Of a DNA stretch of 64,000 nt, positions 25,291 to 34,847 are shown in pieces. The notes beneath the pieces are model-generated. The model searched no databases and was not told the DNA's origin. It was given only the letters and a program-made list of their open reading frames with translations. The position numbers and the translations under genes were made by a program. How positions within the stretch are numbered: position 1 is the stretch's first letter; each line of letters opens with the position of its first letter. Origin of the DNA: Komarekiella atlantica HA4396-MV6 (GTDB taxonomy: Bacteria > Cyanobacteriota > Cyanobacteriia > Cyanobacteriales > Nostocaceae); assembly GCA_019359395.1 (NCBI GenBank), contig JAHHHK010000011.1, forward strand, positions 1 through 64,000. Direction: 5' to 3'.

Positions 25291-26847
25291 ATGAACTGCA
25301 AATCACAAAAGCAGAGAGCAATTAGAGCATTTGAAGATTTTTTATCTACCCCCTTAGAAACGTTACTACAACAGCATTTAGATACTCCTAGTGAATCAGC
25401 AGCTTTGAGTTTATTTCACGATGTAGCTGCTAATGTACCCGCTTACAAAGCTTTTTTGGCAGAAAGAAAAATTAATCCGGCTGCTATCCAAAGCTTGGAG
25501 GAGTTTCAAAAACTACCTGCGATCGCCAAAGAAAATTATATACTGCGTTATCCTCTGGCTGACTTATGTCGTCACGGACAGTTACAGGCGTGTGATATGA
25601 TAGCCGCTTCCTCTGGTTCCACAGGAAAACCAACATTTTGGCCCCGTTTTTTTACAGATGAACTGCAAATCGCCACACGCTTTGAGCAGATTTTTCACGA
25701 CAGTTTGTATGCAGATACCAGACGTACCCTAGCTGTGATTTGTTTCACTTTAGGCACTTGGGTAGGTGGGATGTTCACTACTAATTGCTGTCGCTATCTT
25801 GCCAGCAAAGGTTATCCTATCACTGTAATTACCCCTGGTAACAACAAAGAAGAAATCTTGCGGGTTGTGCAAGAACTTGGCTCAGCATTCGAGCAAGTTG
25901 TGCTGTTGGGATACCCACCATTTCTGAAAGATGTGATTGATACTGGTATTGCTCGTGGTGTAGAGTGGCAGCAAAATCAGATTAAGTTAGTGATGGCGGG
26001 AGAGGTATTTAGTGAAGAATGGCGTAGTTTAGTTGGGGAAAGAATTGGTTCTCAAAATCCCTGCTACGATTTTGCATCACTCTACGGTACTGCGGATGCA
26101 GGTGTATTGGGTAATGAAACGCCCTTAAGTATTTGCATTCGCCGTTTTTTAGCAGACAATCCCGATGCAGCTAGAGATTTATTCGGAGAATCTCGTTTAC
26201 CTACTCTGCTACAGTATGATCCCATAAGTCGCTATTTTGAAGTTCAGGATAGGGGATTACTGTTTTCTGGTGATAATGGCATACCCTTGATCCGTTATGA
26301 CATCTTAGATACTGGTGGGTTGATTAGCTACGATGCCATGATCCAGTTTTTAGCAGAATGGGGCTTTGATCCAGTTGCAGCGTTACAAAACGAAGGGTTA
26401 AAACACTTATCCACAGATCTGACTAAATCTTATACTCAGCACTCACCTAGAGGTATTCATCCCCTACCTTTCGTCTATGTATTCGGACGCTCTAACTTTA
26501 CTGTTTCTTACTTTGGAGCAAATATATACCCAGAAAATATCACAGTTGGATTAGAACAACCAGTAATTCAAGAATGGGTAACGGGTAAGTTCGTGTTGCA
26601 GGTAAAGGAAGATGCTGACAAAAACAGATTTTTATCTGTGGTTGTGGAGTTAGCACCGGGGGTAGAGGGTAACGAAGATAAGCAGCAAACTATAGCATCG
26701 TCCATACTCTCGCAACTAGTGCGCCTCAACAGCGAGTTTGCTAACTACGTTCCCGCAGAATATCAAACGCCACAGGTTGCATTAGCTCCAACAGGTGATC
26801 CAGAATATTTTCCCATTGGGGTGAAGCATCGTTACACGCGTAAATAG
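25291..26847 (+). CDS. Phenylacetate-CoA ligase-like AMP-forming enzyme
   Basis: 518 residues. The nucleotide-binding P-loop SSGSTGKPT is at 107-115, in the IAASSGSTGKPTFW form typical of the PaaK branch, followed by the ASLYGTADAG region and a GDNGIPLIRYDILDTGG motif before a small C-terminal domain. The family activates aryl or other acids as acyl-adenylates and transfers them to CoA. No phenylacetate-pathway neighbours are present, so the substrate is open. It is longer than PaaK (about 430), with additional N-terminal residues (1-45). Confidence 0.82.
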   Translation: MNCKSQKQRAIRAFEDFLSTPLETLLQQHLDTPSESAALSLFHDVAANVPAYKAFLAERKINPAAIQSLEEFQKLPAIAKENYILRYPLADLCRHGQLQACDMIAASSGSTGKPTFWPRFFTDELQIATRFEQIFHDSLYADTRRTLAVICFTLGTWVGGMFTTNCCRYLASKGYPITVITPGNNKEEILRVVQELGSAFEQVVLLGYPPFLKDVIDTGIARGVEWQQNQIKLVMAGEVFSEEWRSLVGERIGSQNPCYDFASLYGTADAGVLGNETPLSICIRRFLADNPDAARDLFGESRLPTLLQYDPISRYFEVQDRGLLFSGDNGIPLIRYDILDTGGLISYDAMIQFLAEWGFDPVAALQNEGLKHLSTDLTKSYTQHSPRGIHPLPFVYVFGRSNFTVSYFGANIYPENITVGLEQPVIQEWVTGKFVLQVKEDADKNRFLSVVVELAPGVEGNEDKQQTIASSILSQLVRLNSEFANYVPAEYQTPQVALAPTGDPEYFPIGVKHRYTRK

Positions 26848-27321
26848 ATAAAGAATAGGGTTCGGTTTATGATTCAATACAGTTCAGAGAGAAACCAATA
26901 CATAGACTTAATTTTCAATCATTTATATAAAATGACTTAACTATGTTGATATCTCAATTAGTCTTTTTCTTAATAGAGTACTAATTACATACACTGCGTT
27001 CTTAACTCTTGAATCAGCACTCTATACAATAAAGATTTTTTGCTTTTACACTAAAGTCTCTAACTTGTATTGAAGCAATTAATCGCCGATATCGTAACAG
27101 TTCTAAGTTGATGCTTGAAACCTAATTTATCAAAATTTACGTAATTAAATAAACGTTAATATTTTCTTAACTTAACTCAATCAAGATTAATAGGTGTGTA
27201 TAAAATATTTTACTGCAACTTCATAATTTGTTTAAAAAATGATGTTAAATAGTGTTAGATTGTAATAGTTGTAACACTAAAATCAACACATAATTATAAT
27301 ACATTGTAGGAAAATTAGCAA
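26848..27321 (+). promoter_or_regulatory. AT-rich spacer ahead of the secretion-type operon
   Basis: 474 bases without a gene. Presumed promoter region for the ten-gene block starting at 27322. No clear operator or hairpin seen. Confidence 0.3.
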
Positions 27322-27939
27322 ATGTCTAGACAAAGTTCTCATGAGAGTAACTTTTTCCAAACTTTAACTGATAGTGCGGCGAAAAAATCTCATAAGTTGA
27401 GACTAACACTGGAATCCTGTCTGGTCATTCTGGTTGAATCTGTACCTTTTTTGATTGCTTGTGCTGTATTTGTAAGTGTAATCAGTCTAAAAAGTCCAAT
27501 CCTGCTTTTTTGTTTACTAGTTGGTAGTTTAATTGCAATAATCGTGCAGCAAATTGGTCAGCAGGTGAATTTATCTAAGCGATCGCTGATACCATTACAA
27601 ATCTTAGCAGTAGCGATCATTCTCAGTTTGTTTTGGTTAGACTATTTTGCAACCCCTGTACAGGCACAGTTCTTTGGGAAAGCTGAAGAATTTTTTAAAA
27701 CTACCTTGACACAGGGTTCAACAACAAATAGTGGAACTCAAGCAGCAGTGAGTTTGATATTTAATGTGTTGCGAGCAATTTACTTGCTTTATATTGCAAT
27801 TTCCCTAGTTGGTGTAATTAACGCAGTGCGCAAAGATGAAGACTGGCAAAGTATAGCCAGAACTCCCCTTTTAGTCGTTGTTGCTGTTACCATTGCTGAT
27901 GTACTCACACGCTTTGTAATTGGCGATAACAGTAGATAA
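27322..27939 (+). CDS. VirB2/TrbC-like pilin candidate with long N-terminal membrane extension
   Basis: 205 residues. Three membrane segments (about 32-51, 55-77, 89-108) precede a signal-peptidase-like site PVQA-QFF (after A115). The predicted mature 90 residues hold two hydrophobic segments (AVSLIFNVLRAIYLLYIAIS and TPLLVVVAVTIADVLTRFVI) joined by a short charged loop (NAVRKDEDWQSIAR), the VirB2 pilin layout. It is first in the block and is followed by a VirB3-like and a VirB4-like gene, the canonical order. Sequence identity to known pilins is not evident by eye, so the call rests on topology and position. Confidence 0.55.
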   Translation: MSRQSSHESNFFQTLTDSAAKKSHKLRLTLESCLVILVESVPFLIACAVFVSVISLKSPILLFCLLVGSLIAIIVQQIGQQVNLSKRSLIPLQILAVAIILSLFWLDYFATPVQAQFFGKAEEFFKTTLTQGSTTNSGTQAAVSLIFNVLRAIYLLYIAISLVGVINAVRKDEDWQSIARTPLLVVVAVTIADVLTRFVIGDNSR

Positions 27940-27986
27940 CTCACTCTATACTCTATATAGAACGAAGGAAAATTAAGATATTTGTA

Positions 27987-28364
27987 ATGCCTCAAGAGCG
28001 TGAAGAAGAATTTCGTCCAGTCAATCAAATTCTGGGAAGTCAACCTTCATTAGGGCCAATCCCCGCTGATCAAATTCTTCCTTGGACACTAATTTGTCTA
28101 GCCTCCTACTTTATCATCAATGGAATTTTTGGAGGGATTTTCCAAGAGGAGTTTCAAAAATGGTTGTGGACAATATTAATTGCTGGCTGGGGAATGGGAA
28201 CTTGGTGGATATTAACTGGTGGTAGGAGTTGGAGTTTTTTAAGCAAATTTGTTGGTGTTCCCACTTGGACAAGAGGCTTTGCTCGTTATCAAAGCTTGCT
28301 GGAAATTAACCATGAAGCAAAAAATCGGAAAAAAAAGCGTCAGCATCGCAGGAAACGAAACTAG
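27987..28364 (+). CDS. VirB3-like small membrane protein
   Basis: 125 residues with two adjacent membrane segments (ILPWTLICLASYFIINGIF and WLWTILIAGWGMGTWWIL), a soluble remainder and a strongly basic end (KNRKKKRQHRRKRN). VirB3/TrbD proteins are about 100 residues with two N-proximal membrane segments, are encoded directly before virB4 and bind it. This gene precedes the VirB4-like gene and overlaps it by about 53 bp. Function inferred from size, topology and position. Confidence 0.55.
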   Translation: MPQEREEEFRPVNQILGSQPSLGPIPADQILPWTLICLASYFIINGIFGGIFQEEFQKWLWTILIAGWGMGTWWILTGGRSWSFLSKFVGVPTWTRGFARYQSLLEINHEAKNRKKKRQHRRKRN

Positions 28365-31059
28365 ATTAACGCCATTTGAAGACGCTTTACACTTGGCGAC
28401 AATGTTACGTGTCTCACTAAATGGACGTGATGTTGGCGCTTACGCTTTGACTAAAGGAACACAAAAAGATAGGTTTTGCTTCGTTTTCGGTTTTGAATGT
28501 CGAGGTATTCATACCACTTTAAGACCTGAACAAATCGATACAATTGTCAATAATATTGAAGCAGCTTTAAAAGATATCCCTAGCGATGAAAGAATGACGC
28601 TACATTTGGGGTCTTTTAGTTCAGATAAAAACCGCCAGCAAGAACTTGCATCACTGATTAAAAAAGCGCCGTCACGAGATATAAAATATTTGTTGATGGC
28701 AGAACGAGCCAGAGTCAAAGAGCTAACTATTTCTGGTATTAGAAAGCCAAAATTTCTACGTATTTATGTTACTTATACTGTCGAGTCTAGCAATACCAAT
28801 GCAGATGATTGGATAGAGAGACTTTTAGCAAAAGCTGAATCATGGTGGTTGAAATTTAAAGGCGAACTATCAGAAGTAGAATATCAGCGCCTCGAAACTA
28901 TCATCACTAATGCTTATAAACAAGGTTTTCTACGGTGGGAGCAACTTTTAGCTAACAAAATGGGATTGGATATCAAACCTTTGACTGCTGATGAACTTTG
29001 GGAAGAAACCTGGAGAAGATTTAATGATACGCAGCCAATAGATATTCCCCAATTGATTACTTTAGATGAAAATGGACTACATGAACAAGTCAATTCCGAC
29101 TTAGCAAGTACTAAATTACTCATAGAAAATATCCACAGTACAACTTTGCTGCTGGAGTCTAGTGTACCTTGTGCTGACCGTCGTTGGGTTAATGTGAAAA
29201 ATCGCTATATTGGCGTAATGACATTTTTAGAAAAACCCGGAGGTTGGTCAAACAAATCTACTCAGTTGCGTTATATATGGGAACTGCTAGCCAGAGAAAC
29301 GGTAGTAGATACGGAAGTATTTTGTGAATTAACTACTGCAAATCCAGCATTTGTCAAAACTACCTTGCAAAGAGTGTTGAAGCAGTCAAATATGACTAAT
29401 ATCATGGCTCAAGAAAAAAGTAAAACCATTGATGTAAACGCTCAATTAAAGTTAAAGAAATCCGTAGCAGCACAAGAGCAATTGTATGAAGGTGCAGTAC
29501 CGATTTATACAGGTATAGCGATTTTGGTACATCGTTCCAGTATAGAGAAACTAGAGGAAGCGACAAGATATATTGAAAACTGTTTTCAACGTCCAGCGCG
29601 GGTAATTAGAGAAACCGAATATGCTTGGAAAATTTGGCTGCAAACTTTACCAATAGTTTGGGAGGGTTTGTTAGCAAAACCCTTCAATCGTCGCCAACTA
29701 TATTTAACAAGTGAAGTTCCAGGATTAATGCCTTTAGTACTAACTAAAAAAGGTGATAATCAAGGCTTCGAGTTGATTGCTGAAGAAGGCGGAACCCCGA
29801 TACATCTAGATTTGTTTAACCAACATAAAAACTTAGCGCTGTTTGCAACAACTCGTGCTGGGAAATCAGTGTTAGTATCAGGAATTTTAACTCAGGCTTT
29901 AGCGCATGGCATTCCTGTAGTGGCGTTAGACTTCCCCAAACCTGATGGTACATCGACTTTTACCGACTACACAGAGTTTATGGAGGGAAATGGGGCGTAT
30001 TTTGATATTTCTAAACAATCAAATAACTTATTTGAGCAGCCAGATTTACGATCGCTTGATCCAGAACAACAACGCGATCGCACACTCGATTATATATCTT
30101 TTTTGGAATCAGCTTTGATGACAATGGTTTTAGGATCATCTGCTGAAAATCAGATTTTATCGCAAACTGTGCGATCGCTTCTCAACTTAGCTTTAGAAGC
30201 CTTCTTTGCTGATGAGGGTATCAAAGAGCGATATCGTAAAGCAATAGCAGGGGGATTTGGTTCTCCAGCTTGGCCTAAAACCCCTACTTTAAAAGACTTT
30301 CTCTATTTCTGCTCCCCAGAACACCTACAGCTAAATTCTGTAAGTGGAAGAGTTGAGGATGCCTTAAGTCAAATTCAGCTGCGCTTGCGCTTTTGGCTTT
30401 CTAGTCGCGTCGGACAAGCAATTTCTGCACCATCTAGCTTTCCTACCGATGCACAACTTTTGGTTTTTGCTCTCAGAAATCTAGCAGATAATGAAGATGC
30501 AGCAGTACTATCTTTAAGCGCATATTCAGCAGCACTGCGACGTGCATTAAGCAGTCCGGCTTCTATATTTTTCATCGACGAAGCACCGATTTTATTTGAA
30601 TTCGAGCAAATTTCTGACTTAGTGGGCAGAGTTTGTGCCAACGGTGCTAAAGCTGGAATTAGAGTTATTTTATCAGCACAAGATCCTGATACCATCGCCA
30701 AATCTAAAGCTGCATCTAAAATTTTGCAAAACTTGACAACACGATTGATTGGACGCATTCAGCCAGTTGCAGTAGATAGTTTTGCAGACATCTTAAAATA
30801 TCCCCGTAACATTATTTCTCGTAATGCCTCCGAAAGCTTTTTCCCACGCAAAGAAGGCATTTATAGTCAATGGCTGCTAGATGATAACGGTATTTATACA
30901 TTTTGCCGCTACTATCCAGGTTACGAACAACTAGCAGCAGTCGCCAATAACCCTTATGAACAAACTGCACGCAGTAAAATGATGCAACTTCACACCGACA
31001 AATATGAAGCAATTTCGACATTTGCACGTCAGTTAGTCGCTACGCTACGTAGTAGTTGA
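28312..31059 (+). CDS. VirB4/TraC-like conjugation-type ATPase
   Basis: 915 residues from the ATG at 28312 (a frame-open start at 28249 lies deep in the previous gene). An N-terminal VirB4-type domain is followed by the motor: P-loop ATTRAGKS at 512-519, in which the first glycine of G-x4-GKS is A512, and Walker B IFFIDEA with D756-E757, then SAQDPDTIA and a C-terminal FCRYYPGYEQLAA region. VirB4 ATPases energise pilus assembly and substrate transfer in type IV secretion. It is the largest and most recognisable member of the block. Overlap with the VirB3-like gene suggests coupled translation. Confidence 0.82.
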   Translation: MKQKIGKKSVSIAGNETRLTPFEDALHLATMLRVSLNGRDVGAYALTKGTQKDRFCFVFGFECRGIHTTLRPEQIDTIVNNIEAALKDIPSDERMTLHLGSFSSDKNRQQELASLIKKAPSRDIKYLLMAERARVKELTISGIRKPKFLRIYVTYTVESSNTNADDWIERLLAKAESWWLKFKGELSEVEYQRLETIITNAYKQGFLRWEQLLANKMGLDIKPLTADELWEETWRRFNDTQPIDIPQLITLDENGLHEQVNSDLASTKLLIENIHSTTLLLESSVPCADRRWVNVKNRYIGVMTFLEKPGGWSNKSTQLRYIWELLARETVVDTEVFCELTTANPAFVKTTLQRVLKQSNMTNIMAQEKSKTIDVNAQLKLKKSVAAQEQLYEGAVPIYTGIAILVHRSSIEKLEEATRYIENCFQRPARVIRETEYAWKIWLQTLPIVWEGLLAKPFNRRQLYLTSEVPGLMPLVLTKKGDNQGFELIAEEGGTPIHLDLFNQHKNLALFATTRAGKSVLVSGILTQALAHGIPVVALDFPKPDGTSTFTDYTEFMEGNGAYFDISKQSNNLFEQPDLRSLDPEQQRDRTLDYISFLESALMTMVLGSSAENQILSQTVRSLLNLALEAFFADEGIKERYRKAIAGGFGSPAWPKTPTLKDFLYFCSPEHLQLNSVSGRVEDALSQIQLRLRFWLSSRVGQAISAPSSFPTDAQLLVFALRNLADNEDAAVLSLSAYSAALRRALSSPASIFFIDEAPILFEFEQISDLVGRVCANGAKAGIRVILSAQDPDTIAKSKAASKILQNLTTRLIGRIQPVAVDSFADILKYPRNIISRNASESFFPRKEGIYSQWLLDDNGIYTFCRYYPGYEQLAAVANNPYEQTARSKMMQLHTDKYEAISTFARQLVATLRSS

Positions 31060-31120
31060 CAACAACTCTAAAACTTATACACCACAGATTTTTTTAACTC
31101 TTTCTCCGCGCCTCTATCTT

Positions 31121-31162
31121 GAAAAGTTTCCTACGGAGGGAAACCCTCATTCAGAACTTTTC
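31121..31162. repeat. 42-bp hairpin element, copy 2 (inverted)
   Basis: Reverse complement of the 20869-20910 element with changes only in the inner stem (GAGGG/CCCTC for GCGGG/CCCGC plus neighbours). It sits in the 184-bp gap between the VirB4-like and VirB5-like genes and may act as an intra-operon hairpin. Confidence 0.75.
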
Positions 31163-31243
31163 GCTGCGTCTCTGCGTGAGGAAAATAAATCCTATTTCAC
31201 ACATTAATATACAAATTCATCTACATTTTCCAGGTACAGATTT

Positions 31244-32029
31244 ATGCAAAAAACTACCCTTTTAACTCTTACTTTAGTATCCCTAGCAATGTTACCAGCA
31301 ATAGCACAAGTAGGTGAAGTTTGGACTGATTTTCAATCATATTCTGTAGATTTACAAAACTATCTCCAAAATAATCTGAGCGAAAACCTAAAGCCTGTGG
31401 AACCACAAAGTAGAAGTGCTATAACTACCGCCACAGGAGAATTGAATATACCTAATCCAATCATTGCTGGTCAGAGAATTCGTGATGATATTTTTATCAA
31501 CTCCATATCAGACCGCTTTGAGAATAATTCAGTAGTCCGCTCAAATTTAATTAGTAATGAAATCAATCGTCTAATTACCCGTGGAGCCGTGTCAGGTCTT
31601 CTGGGTGAAGCTGGACAGATTCGGACAAAAACGAAGTTAATAAATACAGAAAAAGCCCTGAAAGATATTGAGTTATTTACTGAACAAGCAGAAGACGAAA
31701 GCGATAAGTTCCTCGGTCAAATTGGTAATCTCATTGAGAACGCTAATCCTGTAACTAATGCTATTTCCAATCTGTCACAATTAATCAACGTTAACCAATT
31801 GCAAAGCCTTAAAATTCAAAAAGAACAATCAAAAATTGTAGCCGAAACATTTGTTCAGACGCTACAAACGAATCAAGCGCTGCAATACTCAAACTTAAAT
31901 TTAGCAAACCTTTCTCAGCAAATGGAAGAGGAAAATCGTGCTCGGAGAGTAGATACATCTACAGAAACAGCGCGACTTTTGCGAGCCACTGCTCAAATGG
32001 ATTTATTTGGAACAAAAATGGATAATTAG
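31244..32029 (+). CDS. Exported VirB5/TrbJ-like protein
   Basis: 261 residues. Signal peptide MQKTTLLTLTLVSLAMLPAIAQ, cleavage probably near residue 21. The mature part is almost entirely helical and Gln/Asn-rich (LIENANPVTNAISNLSQLIN, QSLKIQKEQSKIVAETFVQT), ending in TARLLRATAQMDLFGTKMD. VirB5/TrbJ proteins are exported, helical, minor pilus subunits lying between virB4 and virB6, the same position as here. Sequence similarity is weak by eye, so the assignment relies on position, export signal and helical character. Confidence 0.55.
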   Translation: MQKTTLLTLTLVSLAMLPAIAQVGEVWTDFQSYSVDLQNYLQNNLSENLKPVEPQSRSAITTATGELNIPNPIIAGQRIRDDIFINSISDRFENNSVVRSNLISNEINRLITRGAVSGLLGEAGQIRTKTKLINTEKALKDIELFTEQAEDESDKFLGQIGNLIENANPVTNAISNLSQLINVNQLQSLKIQKEQSKIVAETFVQTLQTNQALQYSNLNLANLSQQMEEENRARRVDTSTETARLLRATAQMDLFGTKMDN

Positions 32030-32104
32030 AATTTAAATTCAAAAATCTTTATTCCCATTTAACTACGGAAAATTATCTTTTTTTAGAAAACAGCCAGTAT
32101 CAAA

Positions 32105-33154
32105 ATGCAGCTTGCTACTTTACCAATTTTTGCCCAAATAGGCATAGATGAAATTCTCGGTAATGGTGCTACAACTGCCCAAAGTATTGCCGAAAGTTGG
32201 GACAATCAATGGCTGGATTTATTGCAAAATAATACCAGTAATAACTTATACGGAGCGCTCACAAATCTAGGTGTATTCTTTGCAGTCGGAACCCTGCTGT
32301 TTTTTATGCTACAATTCCTCAAAGATTTGATATATAGCGAATATGCCCGCCCTATATCAGCTTTGATTTGGCCTTTCCTGGTGGTAATACTGTTAAGTAA
32401 TTCAGGCAATGGCAGCATACTTTCTAATTTAACATTGGGAGTACGGAATTTGATAAATGCTGTAAATCAGCAAGTAGTGGTAACAACCAATACTGACCAA
32501 ATTTACCAGCAAGCACTGAATATGAGTATTGCTGAAGAAGTGGCAGGTTCTTTGCTGCGTCCTTGTCAGTCACTTACTGGTGAACAACAAAATAAATGCT
32601 TTGTTAAAGCTACGGACAAAGCTAACGAACTTTGGCAAGAATACAGAAATTTATATGGTAATAAAACTTGGATAGACAGGCTACAAAATAAGGTAAATCA
32701 AATTACATATAGCACAGGTAGTGTATCTGAAAATGCATTTAATTCTTTGCTGGGTTCTACAGTTCAAACAAGCATTAAGAGTTTTTTAGTCTCTTTACAA
32801 TATGCCTTTCAAAATTTAATAGAAGCTACTATGTTGCTGATAGCAACTTTAGGGCCGCTGGCTGTAGGTGGGTCTTTGCTACCTGTAGCTGGTAAACCTA
32901 TTTTTGCATGGCTCACCGGGTTTTTATCTATTGGCATCGCTAAAATTTCATTTAACATTATTGCTGTGTTAACTGCCGCAGTTATTGTTAATGGGCCTGG
33001 GCAAAATGCTAATGTTGATCCAGACTTAATGTGGTTCATAATTTTTCTGGGAGTTTTGGCTCCGATTTTATCTTTGTTAGTAGCTGCGGCTGGTGGGTTT
33101 GCAGTCTTCAGTGCTATCAGCAATACGGCTTCTCTGGTGAAAGATAGGACATAA
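32105..33154 (+). CDS. VirB6/TrbL-like polytopic membrane protein
   Basis: 349 residues with about six membrane segments: ALTNLGVFFAVGTLLFFMLQ, ISALIWPFLVVILLS, then after a large loop containing two cysteines (RPCQSLTGEQQNKCF) ATMLLIATLGPLAVGGSLLP, WLTGFLSIGIAKISFNIIAV, AAVIVNG and a terminal pair in MWFIIFLGVLAPILSLLVAA. A central polar loop between groups of membrane helices is typical of VirB6. Position after the VirB5-like gene agrees. VirB6 forms part of the inner-membrane channel. Confidence 0.62.
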   Translation: MQLATLPIFAQIGIDEILGNGATTAQSIAESWDNQWLDLLQNNTSNNLYGALTNLGVFFAVGTLLFFMLQFLKDLIYSEYARPISALIWPFLVVILLSNSGNGSILSNLTLGVRNLINAVNQQVVVTTNTDQIYQQALNMSIAEEVAGSLLRPCQSLTGEQQNKCFVKATDKANELWQEYRNLYGNKTWIDRLQNKVNQITYSTGSVSENAFNSLLGSTVQTSIKSFLVSLQYAFQNLIEATMLLIATLGPLAVGGSLLPVAGKPIFAWLTGFLSIGIAKISFNIIAVLTAAVIVNGPGQNANVDPDLMWFIIFLGVLAPILSLLVAAAGGFAVFSAISNTASLVKDRT

Positions 33155-33275
33155 ATTTTTAGATAGGGAGATTAGTAAGTAATTAAAAATCAATAAATAT
33201 ACTAGTGGGAAGCATTTTAATTATTCATTAAATACAAGTTAAATAGCGATAACTGTTGGGTTGGGAGATAAGTAA

Positions 33276-34100
33276 ATGGTACGGTTACTGGAAAAAAGAC
33301 AACGAACAGGAAGTATTTTAACAGCTTTTGCGATCGCCACCTTCAGTTTGCATGTACTAGTTTTACTTTTGTTCCTATTCCAAGGGATTAAAATTCGCCA
33401 ACTCAGTTTAAGAAAACCTCCTAACTTTGTGCAAATAATAGACGGTAAATCAGTAGCCGTTACTGATGATTTAGAACGAGAACCAGAAGCAATTCGCCAA
33501 TTCATCAGTAAAACGATGATATCGATGTTTAACTGGTCTGGAAATCTACCACCACAAAGTATCGAAGAAGTCGCAAACCCCAAATCAGATTTAGGAATCC
33601 TAATTAGAACAACACAAGGCGGTAGCCAAAAAATTAGCACCAGTAGTTGGATAGCTAGTTTTGGCTTATCAGAAGACTTTCGCAAAGGTTTCTTAAGCAC
33701 AATTGCCGAAATCACACCGCCAGAAGTTTTCTCTGAAAATCCCAGCCAAGCTATGACATCACAGTTAGTTATTAAGCGGATTTATCCACCAAAAAAAATT
33801 GCCCCAGGTAAGTGGCGCGTGGGTATGGTAGCTGACTTAATTCAAAAGAAACAAGTTGATGATAGAAGAGTTATCACGCCTTTTAATAAAGATTTACTTG
33901 TGCGTGCAGTCGATTACTTCGCTAATCCCCAAGCTAACAATGCCACTACCCTCCAAAAAGCAATTTATAGTATTCGTACTGACAAACTAGAAATCTATGA
34001 AATTCGGAATTTATGTTTGTTAGACGAATATAACAATTTGAATGAAGAACAGCTAAAGCAATGCGGAAACACAATCAAATCTGAGAACTTCTTAAGATAA
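33276..34100 (+). CDS. VirB8/TraE-like bitopic membrane protein, copy A
   Basis: 274 residues: short cytoplasmic N-terminus, one membrane segment near 15-37 (TAFAIATFSLHVLVLLLFLF), and a periplasmic domain. The region after the membrane segment (PPNFVQIIDGKSVAVTDDLE, REPEAIRQFISKTMISMFNW) is shared with the next gene, marking a tandem duplication. VirB8/TraE proteins have the same topology and size and bridge the inner membrane to the core complex. No enzyme motif. Assignment by topology and neighbourhood. Confidence 0.5.
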   Translation: MVRLLEKRQRTGSILTAFAIATFSLHVLVLLLFLFQGIKIRQLSLRKPPNFVQIIDGKSVAVTDDLEREPEAIRQFISKTMISMFNWSGNLPPQSIEEVANPKSDLGILIRTTQGGSQKISTSSWIASFGLSEDFRKGFLSTIAEITPPEVFSENPSQAMTSQLVIKRIYPPKKIAPGKWRVGMVADLIQKKQVDDRRVITPFNKDLLVRAVDYFANPQANNATTLQKAIYSIRTDKLEIYEIRNLCLLDEYNNLNEEQLKQCGNTIKSENFLR

Positions 34101-34146
34101 TAAATTTTCAAAGTGAAGATATTGTAATTTATATAGATAATTATTA

Positions 34147-34833
34147 ATGCAGTTACTTAAACCCGAAAATAAAAAAACTAGCATTTTACCACTGTTAGCA
34201 GTAGGAACATTTGGTTTACATTTGTTGACCTTACTGTTACTCGTATTTCACGGGTCTATGTTGCAGCAATTAAGTCAGCAACTCACACCTCAAAGTTTAG
34301 TGCAACTTATTGATGGTCGCGCTATCACAGTAGACCCCAAACAGAATTTAGAGCGACAACCAGAGACTATTCGGCGCTTTGTGGGTGAAAGTATAAGCTT
34401 AATGCTTACCTGGTCGCAGCAACAACCGCCAAAAACAGTCTGGGACATCAGTTCTCAATTGGTAGCTGAAGATTTTAAGCAAAAATTTCAGTTAGAACTG
34501 ACTAATTTAAATCCAGAGAGTCAATTTGACTCTGTAAATAGAGGCACTGAGAATGTATTAGTAATCCAAAGAGTTTCTCAACCGACAAAGATAGGTGATG
34601 GACAATGGAGAGTGGAGATACTTGCCAATCAATTAGTTTTTAGTAGTTCTGACAGGCTAGGAAAGTCGATTTCATTTAATAAACAAATTTTAGTCAGAGC
34701 AATAGACCAACCAGCAACTTCACTACCAAATACAGCAATTCCGTTAAATTTAGCAGCTTACCGCCTAGGCGAAGCTAGACTAGAAATTTATAATGTCTGT
34801 GAAATTCAAGATAAAAATTGTTCTCTAAATTAA
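34147..34833 (+). CDS. VirB8/TraE-like bitopic membrane protein, copy B
   Basis: 228 residues, paralogue of the preceding protein: membrane segment near 17-37 (LLAVGTFGLHLLTLLLLVFH), then SLVQLIDGRAITVDPKQNLE and RQPETIRRFVGESISLMLTW in the same order. It is shorter at the C-terminus. It lies 46 bp after copy A and 14 bp before the VirB10-like start, so the three are almost certainly co-translated parts of one complex. Two VirB8-like subunits might form a mixed ring, a guess. Confidence 0.5.
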   Translation: MQLLKPENKKTSILPLLAVGTFGLHLLTLLLLVFHGSMLQQLSQQLTPQSLVQLIDGRAITVDPKQNLERQPETIRRFVGESISLMLTWSQQQPPKTVWDISSQLVAEDFKQKFQLELTNLNPESQFDSVNRGTENVLVIQRVSQPTKIGDGQWRVEILANQLVFSSSDRLGKSISFNKQILVRAIDQPATSLPNTAIPLNLAAYRLGEARLEIYNVCEIQDKNCSLN

Positions 34834-34847
34834 AAATAAGTTGTACT

